Below, one piece after another: positions 35,813 through 44,309 of a stretch of DNA of 64,000 bases. A program made the position numbers and the translations under genes. The first letter of the stretch is position 1. Each line of letters opens with the position of its first letter. Source of the stretch: Christensenella massiliensis (lineage in GTDB: Bacteria > Bacillota > Clostridia > Christensenellales > Christensenellaceae). The notes under the pieces are model-generated. The model was not told where the DNA came from and searched no databases. It worked only from the letters and a program-made list of their open reading frames with translations. The stretch lies in the NCBI GenBank assembly GCA_900155415.1, contig LT700187.1:1488001-1552000 (forward strand), written 5' to 3'.

Positions 35813-36022
35813 TCAGAGCGCGCACACGTTGCACGCCCTTACCTTACTGCTCCTCGCATCAAGCTCCGTATCGAACGTGACATGCTGACCGTCATTTAAC
35901 GCTTTATAACCGTCCGTCTGGATCGCGGAAAAATGTACGAATACATCCTCTCCCGTGCTGTCGTTCGTGATAAATCCATATCCCTTTTCTGCGTTGAACC
36001 ATTTTACCGTACCATTATTCAT
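35813..36022 (-). CDS. Cold-shock protein, CspA family
   Basis: A 69-residue single OB-fold protein with RNP1 KGYGFI and RNP2 VFVHFSAI, start [17 protein letters not shown]. Binds single-stranded nucleic acids as an RNA chaperone. The C-terminus ends in VRACNVCAL, with two Cys residues not common in the family. The promoter lies about 120 bases upstream, leaving a long leader typical of csp genes. AGGAGGT precedes the ATG. Confidence 0.95.
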   Translation of the reverse strand: MNNGTVKWFNAEKGYGFITNDSTGEDVFVHFSAIQTDGYKALNDGQHVTFDTELDARSSKVRACNVCAL

Positions 36023-36145
36023 TGTGGTACCTCCTGAAATTAGTATTTGTAACGATGTAAAAAGAAAAACCCCATATTTCTGTAAACCATGACGCAGGAT
36101 GATTTACACAAATACGAGGTCAATCAACTACATGAATACAATATT

Positions 36146-36174
36146 ATTATAACATTTTCGGACGGAGAAGTCAA
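36146..36174 (-). promoter_or_regulatory. Promoter of the cold-shock gene
   Basis: On the minus strand: TTGACT (36174-36169), 17 bases, TATAAT (36151-36146). The transcript would have a leader of roughly 115 bases containing a nine-pair hairpin (GTAAATCAT with ATGGTTTAC, between about 36088 and 36113), a possible cold-responsive element. Confidence 0.75.
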
Positions 36175-36201
36175 ATTTTATGAAAAAAATAGTTCCGGCA
36201 G

Positions 36202-36249
36202 TTGACATATATCACGATACGATATAAAGTATATCGTAATGTGATATAT
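36202..36249 (+). promoter_or_regulatory. padR promoter with nested palindromic operator
   Basis: TTGACA at 36202-36207 and a -10-like TAAAGT at 36225-36230. Overlapping it is a 43-bp two-part palindrome centred on 36228: outer arms ATATATCAC (36207-36215) and GTGATATAT (36241-36249), inner arms TACGATATA (36218-36226) and TATATCGTA (36230-36238), all perfect. A PadR dimer pair bound here would block the promoter. Confidence 0.85.
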
Positions 36250-36264
36250 ATGAGGAAAGGAAAA

Positions 36265-36582
36265 ATGGACGGGAAAAGAGCGGAAAACCGATATATCCCC
36301 ATGAGTGAAACGATGTTCTATATTCTGTTTTCGCTGCGCAGGAAGCGGCATGGCTATGGGGTCATGCTGCACGTGGAGGAGCGTACGCATGGCAGGCTGC
36401 GTATTGGAGCAGGAACCATGTATCAAAGCCTGTCAAAGCTTGCGGGAGACGGGCTGATCCGCCCGGCGGGAGAAGAAGGACGGCAAAAGAAATATGAGAT
36501 CACCGCGCTTGGCGAAACGATCTTGAAAAAAGAGGCGCGCCGGCTGCGGGAGCTATACGAAGCCGCGGAGGAACTGTTATGA
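36265..36582 (+). CDS. PadR-family transcriptional regulator
   Basis: A 105-residue winged-helix protein with the PadR pattern MFYILFSLRRKRHGYGVMLHVEE followed by LRIGAGTMYQSLSKLAGDGLI. The start at 36265 is chosen because GAGGAAAGGA lies ahead; the in-frame ATG at 36250 sits at the edge of the operator. The gene overlaps the next by ATGA. The palindrome over its promoter indicates autorepression. PadR/DUF2812 pairs are common in Firmicutes; the inducing ligand is unknown. Confidence 0.9.
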   Translation: MDGKRAENRYIPMSETMFYILFSLRRKRHGYGVMLHVEERTHGRLRIGAGTMYQSLSKLAGDGLIRPAGEEGRQKKYEITALGETILKKEARRLRELYEAAEELL

Positions 36583-37112
36583 AAACAACGAAAAGAGCGT
36601 GGTGGACGCCATATAAATACGCCGTGCCCTCCGATTGGGAACATTTTATGGAAGATATGGCCGCGCAGGGCTGGAACGTAGACAAGATACGGCAGAGCAG
36701 CTCTTTTTGCATGGTGTTCCGTAAAACGGAGCCGAAGCGGTACCGATATGTAATGGACCTCAATGCCTTTCCAAAAAAGGACTATACTGCGACCTTTGAG
36801 GCGTTCGGCTGGGAGCTTGTGGGGAAGATGGCGAGCGAGTATATCTGGCGGAAAGAATATGAGGGCGAGCGGCCGGAAGCGTTCAGCAGCGAGGAGAGCA
36901 GGATAAAACGGTCGATGAATATTATAAACGTGCTTCGTATCTTATTGCTTCTGATGCTCGCCGGGGCGGGGATAGTCACAGCGGTTCGGATAGCGGCTCC
37001 GCAGTATTTCAACCGTCCGGAAGAATATGCGGCGCCCGTTGTGATCTTTGGGGCAATGGCGGTATTTTTGGGGATATTCATCGGGAAGATATACCGAAAG
37101 CGGGAATATTGA
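36579..37112 (+). CDS. DUF2812 membrane protein (PadR partner)
   Basis: A 177-residue protein. The N-terminal 105 residues match DUF2812: WEHFMEDMAAQGWNVDKI, an aromatic FCMVFRKTEPKRYRYVMDL strand and FEAFGWELV. Two membrane segments follow (about 118-137 and 150-170) with a short RKREY end. Function is unknown; such proteins are regularly encoded directly after padR and may act as a membrane anti-regulator or stress sensor. Four-base overlap with padR. Confidence 0.82.
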   Translation: MKTTKRAWWTPYKYAVPSDWEHFMEDMAAQGWNVDKIRQSSSFCMVFRKTEPKRYRYVMDLNAFPKKDYTATFEAFGWELVGKMASEYIWRKEYEGERPEAFSSEESRIKRSMNIINVLRILLLLMLAGAGIVTAVRIAAPQYFNRPEEYAAPVVIFGAMAVFLGIFIGKIYRKREY

Positions 37113-37118
37113 AGCCTG

Positions 37119-37625
37119 CTACAGAAAACGGGCGATATCCACATGGTTCTCACGCAGGCGGACGAGAAACGCTTCACGATAGACGATACCAGCGGAAAAA
37201 CGGTAGGTTTTGGCTGCCGTTTCCATCAGAAAAAGCCTGCGGGTGACGGTAACATGCCGGATATCCTTGAAATAGACCTGCCTTTTTCGTCCAAAGATGT
37301 TATAGGTCATCACATATTCGGAAAAGACCTTGATGCGCCATACGAGGGCAAGAAGCAGGACATATACGCCGCATGCGGCGAGGATGGAAAGAAGGATAAC
37401 GCCCGTCCAGTCAAACGCATGCCAGATGAGGAGCAGCAGCAAAACGCAGGAGAGGAAACAGAAAAACACTACCGCGAGCCACACGAATACGCGGGGATAG
37501 CGGACAGTAAAATCCTGCCCTGCAGACAGTGCGGGAACACGCTCGTTTTTTCCGGCGGTTAAAATAAAATTGACCGCCACCGCGATGAGCACGGCGGCGA
37601 GGATGATTTGAAAAGCTGCTGACAT
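37119..37625 (-). CDS. Small membrane protein of unknown function
   Basis: A 168-residue protein with an N-terminal membrane segment (about 4-23), two more (about 47-70 and 74-95) and a basic 70-residue C-terminal domain with alternating beta-type pattern (VMTYNIFGRKRQVYFKDIRHVTVTRR) like bacterial PH-like domains. I do not recognise a named family with certainty. It converges with the DUF2812 gene with only six bases between stops, and no terminator is visible there. Confidence 0.7.
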   Translation of the reverse strand: MSAAFQIILAAVLIAVAVNFILTAGKNERVPALSAGQDFTVRYPRVFVWLAVVFFCFLSCVLLLLLIWHAFDWTGVILLSILAACGVYVLLLALVWRIKVFSEYVMTYNIFGRKRQVYFKDIRHVTVTRRLFLMETAAKTYRFSAGIVYREAFLVRLRENHVDIARFL

Positions 37626-37795
37626 GCCTGCGCTTCCTTTGTTGTTATTTTACCCTGTTTATTATAGCATAGAGAAAAGAGAAACGGAAAGCGGTCGCTA
37701 TGTTTTGAAACGGTGTAAAAATATTTGCGCAGTCTTCTTGATAAAGTGATAAAATAGAAATAGAAATGTTTGGTTCTCAAAAGGGGGTTATACAA

Positions 37796-39187
37796 ATGGT
37801 AACAGCTGAACAGGTGCAGCGTTTTTTAGGGAGCGCTTTTATCCAACGCAGCCTAAAAAAGCTGTCGGAGGCCGAGGGGGACGGCCGGATGCGTATAGAC
37901 CACTTGATGGCCGCATACGCGCGGGAGGAGAAAAAACAGTTCAGGAATATTCCGTATCATATTTTGCTGTCTTTTCTTCCCTTGTTTTTTAAAGTGAAAC
38001 GCAGCGAGATCGAAGAGACGTTTGCGCAGCCGTTCTACCGAAAGGCGATCTGTAATATTGCGAACAGCCTGCCGGAGTTCGGATTGAGTGCGCCGCAGTG
38101 CTTTTCTTCGCCTATCCTGATCGTGTGGAATTTTACAAATATCTGTAATCTGCGCTGTGTGCATTGCTATCAGGACGCGCATAAAGCGCTGCCTGACGAG
38201 CTTACGCTGGAGGAACGTCTGCATGTGATAGACGAAATGGATAAAAACTATGTGGCGTCGCTGGCGATCTCCGGCGGGGAACCGCTGATGCATCCGGATT
38301 TTTGGAAAGTAGCGGAATACGCACACCAAAAGGGCATTTATCTTTCCGTAGCGACGAATGGAACGCTGATCGACGAGGAAACGGCTGCGCGCCTCCACGA
38401 GGTCGGCGTAGATTATGTCGAGATCAGCGTGGACAGCGTAGACCCGGAAACGCACGATACGTTCCGCGGCGGGAAGGGGCTGTGGGATAAAGCAGTGCAG
38501 GGCATCAAAAACTGTGTGGCAACGGGAAAGCTCGACGTAGGTATGGCGTCCACCATTACGCGCCGGAATTTCGGAGAATTAGACGCGCTTATTGACCTCG
38601 CCACGTCGCTGAAAGTAAACTCTTTTTACGCATTTAACTATATTCCGGCAGGACGGGGAAAGAGTATAGAGGAAGAGGACCTTACTCCCGAAATGCGGGA
38701 AGAGATGCTGCATAAGCTGCATACGGCGCTGCTTGATGATAAAAAGGTGGATACGTTTTCCACCTGCACGCAGTATGGGCGTTATTGTATCGAAAATGCA
38801 CCGGACGATAAAATAATCGTGAACCATTACGGGGCGTTCAAAGGACAGCAGGCAAAAATGCTCTGCGAATATATAGGAGGGTGCGGAGCCGGAAGATTGT
38901 ACTGCGCGCTCCAGCCGAACGGTCTTGTAACGCCTTGCGTTTTTATCCCGAAGGTAGTAGGCGATCTGCGGAAGCAAAGTCTGAACGAGGTATGGCATGA
39001 ATCGGAGGTCATGCAGCAGCTGAGGGACCGCACACTGCTGGAGGAACACTGTGTATCGTGCAAAAACCGCACCATTTGCGGCGGCTGCCGCGCACGGGCG
39101 TATGGCTATTATGACGACTATCTGGCGCCCGATCCGGGCTGTATCTACAATACAGAGGCATGGAACAGCCTCGCAGGAATGAAATAA
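37796..39187 (+). CDS. Radical SAM / SPASM-domain protein
   Basis: A 463-residue iron-sulfur enzyme. ATG at 37796 follows AAAGGGGGT. About 110 N-terminal residues without a known motif precede the radical SAM core (WNFTNICNLRCVHCYQDA with the CxxxCxxC cluster, and LAISGGEPLMHP). The C-terminal SPASM region has many cysteines: CEYIGGCGAGRLYCAL, VTPCVF, CVSCKNRTICGGCRARAYG, enough for two auxiliary [4Fe-4S] clusters. Members modify peptides or tetrapyrroles (heme AhbC/AhbD, RiPP maturases); no precursor peptide is visible nearby. The stop codon overlaps the start of the next radical SAM gene by one base (TAATG). Confidence 0.88.
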   Translation: MVTAEQVQRFLGSAFIQRSLKKLSEAEGDGRMRIDHLMAAYAREEKKQFRNIPYHILLSFLPLFFKVKRSEIEETFAQPFYRKAICNIANSLPEFGLSAPQCFSSPILIVWNFTNICNLRCVHCYQDAHKALPDELTLEERLHVIDEMDKNYVASLAISGGEPLMHPDFWKVAEYAHQKGIYLSVATNGTLIDEETAARLHEVGVDYVEISVDSVDPETHDTFRGGKGLWDKAVQGIKNCVATGKLDVGMASTITRRNFGELDALIDLATSLKVNSFYAFNYIPAGRGKSIEEEDLTPEMREEMLHKLHTALLDDKKVDTFSTCTQYGRYCIENAPDDKIIVNHYGAFKGQQAKMLCEYIGGCGAGRLYCALQPNGLVTPCVFIPKVVGDLRKQSLNEVWHESEVMQQLRDRTLLEEHCVSCKNRTICGGCRARAYGYYDDYLAPDPGCIYNTEAWNSLAGMK

Positions 39188-40110
39188 TGGCGGCAGGAGA
39201 AGCGCTCGCACACTGCACATTATGTCCGCACGCGTGCGGAACAAACAGGCTTTCGGGGGAAAAGGGAGCCTGCGGCATGGATGCCCGGCTGCGGATAGCG
39301 CGGGCGGCGCTCCACTTCTGGGAAGAACCGTGCATTTCAGGAACGGCAGGCTCCGGGGCTGTGTTTTTTTCCGGATGCCCTCTTCACTGCGTCTATTGCC
39401 AGAATGCGGAAATCAGCGAAGGCAGGGCGGGCGCAGTGGTAAGCACACGCCGCTTGGCGGATATCTTCCTCGAGCTTCAGGAAAAAGGGGCTGTGAATAT
39501 CAATCTTGTCACGCCGACACAGTATGCGGTGCAAATCAGGGAGGCGCTTTGCGATGCGGACAAAAGAGGGCTTTCCATTCCTATCGTTTATAATTGCGGC
39601 GGATATGAAAGCGTACAGGCCCTCCGAATGATAGAGAGCAGCATAGATATTTATCTTACGGATTTCAAATATATGGATAGGAAGCTGGCCGGACGTTTTT
39701 CGCATGCGGAAGATTATCCGCTGTGTGCGCGGGAAGCGCTGAAAGAAATGGTGCGGCAAAAGGCAGAGGCTGTGTTCGATGAGACGGGTATGATGAAAAG
39801 AGGCGTGATCGTCCGGCATCTCTTGCTTCCGGGCTGCCTCGAGGATTCCAAACAGGTCGTACGCTATTTATATGAAACGTATGGAAACGATATTTATATC
39901 AGCCTGATGCGCCAGTATACTCCTGTGCATGCCGAAAACCTGCCGGAGGAATTACGCCGTACGGTGTGCACGGAGGAATATGAAGAATTGGTCGATTATG
40001 CGCTTGCGCTTGGTGTGGAAAATGGATTCCTTCAAGAGGAAGGAACGGCAAGCGAGAGCTTTATTCCTCCCTTTGATCTTACAGGAGTGCTGGAAAAGAC
40101 GCGGAGATGA
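39187..40110 (+). CDS. PflX-like radical SAM protein (pyruvate formate-lyase activase homologue)
   Basis: A 307-residue protein. CTLCPHACGTNRLSGEKGACG at the N-terminus and the radical SAM motif FFSGCPLHCVYCQNAEIS identify the PflX/COG1313 group. The rest forms the partial TIM barrel (VTPTQYAVQIREAL, IYLTDFKYMD, VRHLLLPGCLEDS). Role unproven; related to glycyl-radical activases. The start at 39187 overlaps the previous stop by one base; an in-frame ATG at 39160 is an alternative. Tight coupling suggests both radical SAM proteins act in one process. Confidence 0.87.
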   Translation: MAAGEALAHCTLCPHACGTNRLSGEKGACGMDARLRIARAALHFWEEPCISGTAGSGAVFFSGCPLHCVYCQNAEISEGRAGAVVSTRRLADIFLELQEKGAVNINLVTPTQYAVQIREALCDADKRGLSIPIVYNCGGYESVQALRMIESSIDIYLTDFKYMDRKLAGRFSHAEDYPLCAREALKEMVRQKAEAVFDETGMMKRGVIVRHLLLPGCLEDSKQVVRYLYETYGNDIYISLMRQYTPVHAENLPEELRRTVCTEEYEELVDYALALGVENGFLQEEGTASESFIPPFDLTGVLEKTRR

Positions 40111-40140
40111 GGAAAATAAAAAGAAGACAGATAGATACAC

Positions 40141-40166
40141 AAAAACCGCTGTATATAGCGGTTTTT
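40141..40166. terminator. Bidirectional terminator between PflX-like and DUF815 genes
   Basis: AAAAACCGCT and AGCGGTTTTT around GTATAT. Confidence 0.88.
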
Positions 40167-40200
40167 ATAACTGTATTATTATGCATAATACAGATTGTTC

Positions 40201-40220
40201 CGGGCAAAATGCCCGTTTTT
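40201..40220 (+). terminator. Second hairpin terminator before the DUF815 gene end
   Basis: CGGGCA and TGCCCG around AAA, followed by T5. Confidence 0.6.
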
Positions 40221-40226
40221 CACCCG

Positions 40227-41420
40227 CTATATTCCAATCGCCTGCACCTGTTCCAAAAACTGCTTTGCCACACGGGGCGAACGTCCGCCGCGTTCAAGCG
40301 CATAGATCTCAGCCTGACGGAAAAGCTCGTCGCGTTCGGTCTTGATACTGTAAATATCGGCGAGATGTCCAACGATTGCAAGATATTGTTCCCGATTCGG
40401 ACGGGAGAACGTGAGCGTGAGGCCGAACCGGTCCGAGAGGGAGGTAAGCTGCTGCACCGTATCGTTTGCGTGCACCTCATCGCCCTCGCGGTCGGAAAAG
40501 GTCTCGCGCACCAAGTGACGGCGGTTGCTGGTGGCATATACCGCCAGATTTTTCGTCCGCGCGGAAACAGAGCCCTCGAGGATCGCTTTCAGCGCGCCGA
40601 AATCATCGTCGTCCCGCGTGAAGGAAAGATCGTCGATGAACAGAATGAATTTCAGCGGATTTTCGCCCAAGCTATCGATCAGGCCGGGGATCATACGAAG
40701 CTGATTTTTTTTGATCTCGATCAGCCGCAGCCCTCTTCCGGCAAATTCGTTCACAACAGCCTTTACGGTAGAAGATTTTCCGGTGCCGCTGTCGCCGTAC
40801 AGCAAGACGTTTGCGGCGGGCTTCCCGTCCAGCAGCGCAAGCGTATTGCGAATGACACAGCTCCGTTCATATTCATAGCCGGATAACTCGGAAAGCCGTG
40901 TACTGTCCGGATGCTTCACGGGAACAAGGTTCCCGTCTGCAACTGTAAAGAAATGATGATTTGCAAACGGGCCGTAGCCGTATATGCCAATGTGCGCGAT
41001 ATGCTCCCGATAGGCGCGTATAAAATCATGTTTTGATATTTCCCAGTCGGGCAGGAAACCATCGTAGGGAATGAGGCGTTTTACTTGTGCGCTGGAAACG
41101 GCGGATAATTCCTGAAGAATGGCAAGCTCATTCTTCAGGCAGCGTTCCAGCCCGTGCGCGGGCCGCTCTCCTTTGCCCTTTTTCAGCGCATACAGGTTTT
41201 CGCTTTCCAGTACGGCATTTAAAATATGATCGCTGAAATTCGTTCCATGTGCAAAAAGATGAGCGCAGAAGCCGGAATAGGCATCCAAGCATTTTTCAGG
41301 ATTGCCCTGCTCGGCGGCGCGCATCAGTGCGGTGAATTTCCGCAGGACCGGAGTTTTCAGCAAATTGCGGAATAATACGAGAGAATGAAGCTTCAGAGAC
41401 AATTGCTGCAAAGTTTCCAT
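40227..41420 (-). CDS. DUF815 AAA+ ATPase
   Basis: A 397-residue ATP-binding protein. Walker A is in NVLLYGDSGTGKSSTVKAVVNEF and Walker B in FILFIDDLSFTRDDDDFGALKAILEG, followed by sensor 1 AVYATSNRRHLVRE; all are hallmarks of DUF815 (COG2607). The N-terminal 190 residues are an uncharacterised helical region. The biological role of the family is unknown. It stands alone between convergent radical SAM genes and a short upstream gap; a GGAG-type site precedes the ATG. Confidence 0.9.
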   Translation of the reverse strand: METLQQLSLKLHSLVLFRNLLKTPVLRKFTALMRAAEQGNPEKCLDAYSGFCAHLFAHGTNFSDHILNAVLESENLYALKKGKGERPAHGLERCLKNELAILQELSAVSSAQVKRLIPYDGFLPDWEISKHDFIRAYREHIAHIGIYGYGPFANHHFFTVADGNLVPVKHPDSTRLSELSGYEYERSCVIRNTLALLDGKPAANVLLYGDSGTGKSSTVKAVVNEFAGRGLRLIEIKKNQLRMIPGLIDSLGENPLKFILFIDDLSFTRDDDDFGALKAILEGSVSARTKNLAVYATSNRRHLVRETFSDREGDEVHANDTVQQLTSLSDRFGLTLTFSRPNREQYLAIVGHLADIYSIKTERDELFRQAEIYALERGGRSPRVAKQFLEQVQAIGI

Positions 41421-41550
41421 GATATAGCTCCCTTTCTGCCAAATCTAAAATACCCGTTTATTATACTGCGTTTTCTTTTTGAAAGCAAAGGCCGCAGGAA
41501 CAGAAAAGGGGCCTGCACTAAGGTGCAGGCCCCTGCCGTTTGCGAACCGC

Positions 41551-42660
41551 TCAGCCCTGATTTACTTTCTGGCGGTATGCTTCCATTTCCCAGTTAGTAA
41601 TGAAATCGATCAGCTCGGGCGTCATGTGCAGAGGACCTCCGAAGTTTTCCGAATAAACGGCGATCTTTACCGCATCAAGGAACAGCGCCTTTGAAGTCGC
41701 GATCTCCTTTTCCGTATTTCCGAGGATAAACGCGCCAAAACCCTTGATGCAGACGATCTTGGGAGCATAGCCGTTTTTGTCCATGAATTCCGTAAACTTT
41801 ACGTCGAGCAGATCGGGAGCTTCCGTATACAGGAATTCAGCCTTGCAGTAAACGATATGGTCGGGCGTGAAAGCTGCCGAAAGAGGGGCAAAAGCGCTCT
41901 TTGAAGCCGTAAGGGATAAAATTTCCCGATTGCACAAAAGCTCGGCCTTTCCGTTCGGCGAATAGAGCGCGGCCAGTTCGCGCTTCAGGGCTTCCGCCTT
42001 TTCCATATCGCAGGAAGCTTCTGAAAAGTCCGGCGTGCGGCCGAGCCTGCCGTTTAGCTGCCCGATCACATGTGTCATCAGCGCGTCGATCTCCTCCCGC
42101 GTGTCGGCGGCAACAAAGATACCATGATTTTGCAGCAAGAGGATCTGCGCTTCTTTTCCGTGCTTCGCCTTATATTCCGCGAGCTTTTTCCGGCACAACA
42201 GCGATAACACATAGCCCGGGCGTGAAAGCGGGATCCATACATGCTCGCCGGGGAAGAGCTCCGCCGCGATCCTCTCGCCCTCCTGCCCGCAGGTGAGGCC
42301 GTTTACCAGCGCCGGATGTATGTGCAGGATCAGACGGAACGGGAACAAATTGTGAAGCGTCGTTTCAACGCTCGGGCGCTTTTCCTCAAAGCCGGGAAGG
42401 CGCGCGGCCATCATGTCCGCAAGAGAAGCCGCTTCCCGCTCTTTATCGACGGACGGGTAATCCGCCGTCATCATGGCGGAGAGCTTTGCACGGTCCATAC
42501 CGACGAATCCGTCTTCCGTAATGGTAGCAAGCGTCGTCCCCGAGCCTTTGATATACATTTCCCGCTCGTCTTTCAGAGAAGTATTTCCCCCGCCTGCAAG
42601 AACGTAATCTTCGTTTTTGCCGTAATCATTCGAAAGTTTTACCAGTTCCGCAAGATTCAA
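41551..42660 (-). CDS. Class II aldolase/adducin-domain protein, probable TTG start
   Basis: A protein of 369 residues if translation starts at TTG 42660-42658, which follows AAGAGGT; an ATG at 42720 in frame has no clear ribosome binding site. N-terminal NDYGKNEDYVLAGGGNTSLKD and the zinc-type segments ETTLHNLFPFRLILHIHPALVNG and LLQNHGIFV match the class II aldolase half of RhaD-type bifunctional aldolase/dehydrogenases, but the dehydrogenase half is absent and replaced by about 130 residues of a different C-terminal region. Likely acts on a phosphorylated deoxysugar. Its divergent neighbour is a PHP protein and fucO lies five kilobases away. Confidence 0.8.
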   Translation of the reverse strand: MNLAELVKLSNDYGKNEDYVLAGGGNTSLKDEREMYIKGSGTTLATITEDGFVGMDRAKLSAMMTADYPSVDKEREAASLADMMAARLPGFEEKRPSVETTLHNLFPFRLILHIHPALVNGLTCGQEGERIAAELFPGEHVWIPLSRPGYVLSLLCRKKLAEYKAKHGKEAQILLLQNHGIFVAADTREEIDALMTHVIGQLNGRLGRTPDFSEASCDMEKAEALKRELAALYSPNGKAELLCNREILSLTASKSAFAPLSAAFTPDHIVYCKAEFLYTEAPDLLDVKFTEFMDKNGYAPKIVCIKGFGAFILGNTEKEIATSKALFLDAVKIAVYSENFGGPLHMTPELIDFITNWEMEAYRQKVNQG

Positions 42661-42764
42661 TTTCGTTACCTCTTTTCCTGAATTTTGTTTAGATTTTCCT
42701 ATGAAAATCGTGAGAAGCATGATATAGTAAAGATGAGTTTGAACGTTTCATACACTACTGCTTC

Positions 42765-42793
42765 ATTATATGTAATTTATTTGTGCTTTTCAA
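42765..42793 (-). promoter_or_regulatory. Promoter of the class II aldolase gene
   Basis: On the minus strand: TTGAAA (42793-42788), 17 bases, TATAAT (42770-42765), leaving a leader of about 100 bases to the TTG start. Confidence 0.7.
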
Positions 42794-42800
42794 TAAGAAA

Positions 42801-42821
42801 ATTGTGAAAAAATAACACAAT
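42801..42821. promoter_or_regulatory. Inverted repeat ahead of the PHP-domain gene
   Basis: ATTGTG (42801-42806) and CACAAT (42816-42821) with nine bases between, just upstream of the aldolase -35 and of the PHP gene start. Possible shared operator; resembles a Rex or CRP-like site but the spacing fits neither. Confidence 0.4.
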
Positions 42822-42852
42822 ATTGAGGGGCAACAGAAATGGAGGAAGAGCG

Positions 42853-44139
42853 ATGGATCAGGAGACATTGTTAAAAGGTTTAAACGCGCCGGAAAAGCAG
42901 CAGCGCCTTGAAGCTCTGCGCGGCCTGCGCAAAATGCTTGACGAAGGACAGATTGCGGAGCCGGAGCGCACGACGGACACGAACAATCACGTTCACACGA
43001 CGTATTCGTTTTCTCCCTATTCGCCGTCTGCGGCAGTCTATTATGCTTACATGAGCGGACTGTGCACGGTCGGGATCATTGACCATGACTCGATCAGCGG
43101 TGCGCGGGAATTCATAGAGGCAGGGGAAATTATGCGTATCACGACCACGATCGGCTGCGAGGTACGCGTGAGCTTTGCGGGAACTCCTTTTGAGGGACGC
43201 ACGCTCAACAATCCGGACGAGCCGACAGTCGCCTATATCGCACTGCATGGCCTGCCGCACAACAAAATAGACGAAATGGACGCCCTGCTCATGAAAATCC
43301 GCGCGAAGCGCAATGAACGGAATGCACAGCAGGTGCAGAGGCTGAACGGGATCATAAAGCCTTACGGACTCTCGCTGGATTTTGAAGAGGACGTGAAGCC
43401 GCTTTCCATGGCGCACGATGGCGGCAGCGTCACGGAGCGCCATATCCTGTTTGCACTGACGAAAAAGCTGATCGGCCGATATGGAAAAGGAGAAGGGCTG
43501 ATCCGCTTCCTTGAAGAGCGTATGAGGCTCACGATCAAGCCGAATGTGAGGAAAATGCTCGAGGATACGGAGTTTTTTGCCTATGAATACGATGTGCTCA
43601 ATATCTTAAAGTCGGAATTTGTTCCGCAGTTCTTCATTGCGGGAGGCGAAGACAGCTTCCCGGTGAAGGAGGTCGTGGAATATGCGCGTTCTCTGGGCGT
43701 GATACCGACCTATTGTTATCTCGGAGATGTGGCGGAATCGCCCACGGGGGATAAAAAAGCGCAGAAGTTTGAGGATGAATTCTTGGACGAACTATTCCCG
43801 TTCGTAAAAGAGCTCGGCTTTGAAGCGCTTTCCTATATGCCTTCGCGGAACACGATGGAACAGCTTGTGCGCGTGATGGACAAATGCCGTGAGCTTGACT
43901 TCTTTGAGATATCCGGAGAAGATATCAACCAGCCACGGCAGAGTTTTATCTGTATGAAGCAGCGCGACGAAGCGTTCCGGCATCTGTCGGACAACACATG
44001 GGCGCTCGTCGGACACGAAAACGCGGCGACCGCCGACCCGGAGGAGAGTATTTATTCGGATAAGATCAAAAAAGAGTATCCCGGGCTGAAGGAACGGGTA
44101 GCCCATTTTAAGGAGATCGGACTGCAATACAAAAAATAA
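42853..44139 (+). CDS. PHP-domain metal-dependent phosphoesterase-like protein
   Basis: A 428-residue protein. ATG at 42853 follows GGAGGAAGAG. PHP motifs: NNHVHTTYSFSPYSP (first metal pair HxH), GIIDHDSISGAREF, and later IGCEVRV and LVGHENAATADP near the C-terminus. PHP enzymes hydrolyse phosphate esters or nucleic acid ends with a trinuclear metal site. Length exceeds simple histidinol-phosphatase-type members because of a helical insert between the early and late motifs. Divergent from the class II aldolase; a link to sugar-phosphate metabolism is inference. Confidence 0.85.
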   Translation: MDQETLLKGLNAPEKQQRLEALRGLRKMLDEGQIAEPERTTDTNNHVHTTYSFSPYSPSAAVYYAYMSGLCTVGIIDHDSISGAREFIEAGEIMRITTTIGCEVRVSFAGTPFEGRTLNNPDEPTVAYIALHGLPHNKIDEMDALLMKIRAKRNERNAQQVQRLNGIIKPYGLSLDFEEDVKPLSMAHDGGSVTERHILFALTKKLIGRYGKGEGLIRFLEERMRLTIKPNVRKMLEDTEFFAYEYDVLNILKSEFVPQFFIAGGEDSFPVKEVVEYARSLGVIPTYCYLGDVAESPTGDKKAQKFEDEFLDELFPFVKELGFEALSYMPSRNTMEQLVRVMDKCRELDFFEISGEDINQPRQSFICMKQRDEAFRHLSDNTWALVGHENAATADPEESIYSDKIKKEYPGLKERVAHFKEIGLQYKK

Positions 44140-44156
44140 AAACCTGTCAATACAAG

Positions 44157-44185
44157 AAAAGAGGCCGCCCGGCGGTCTCTTTTTG
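44157..44185 (+). terminator. Intrinsic terminator after the PHP gene
   Basis: AGAGGCCG and CGGTCTCT (one G-T pair) around a short loop, then T5. Confidence 0.8.
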
Positions 44186-44309
44186 TGCCCGAAAAACAGT
44201 ATGGAAAATTATCTGCGAAAGATTTTATGAGCCGTTTGAGCAGGAAAGATACAACTGTGAAACAAACGGGCGGTATCGTAGATAAAAATCCAATAGACAG
44301 AGGTAAAAA

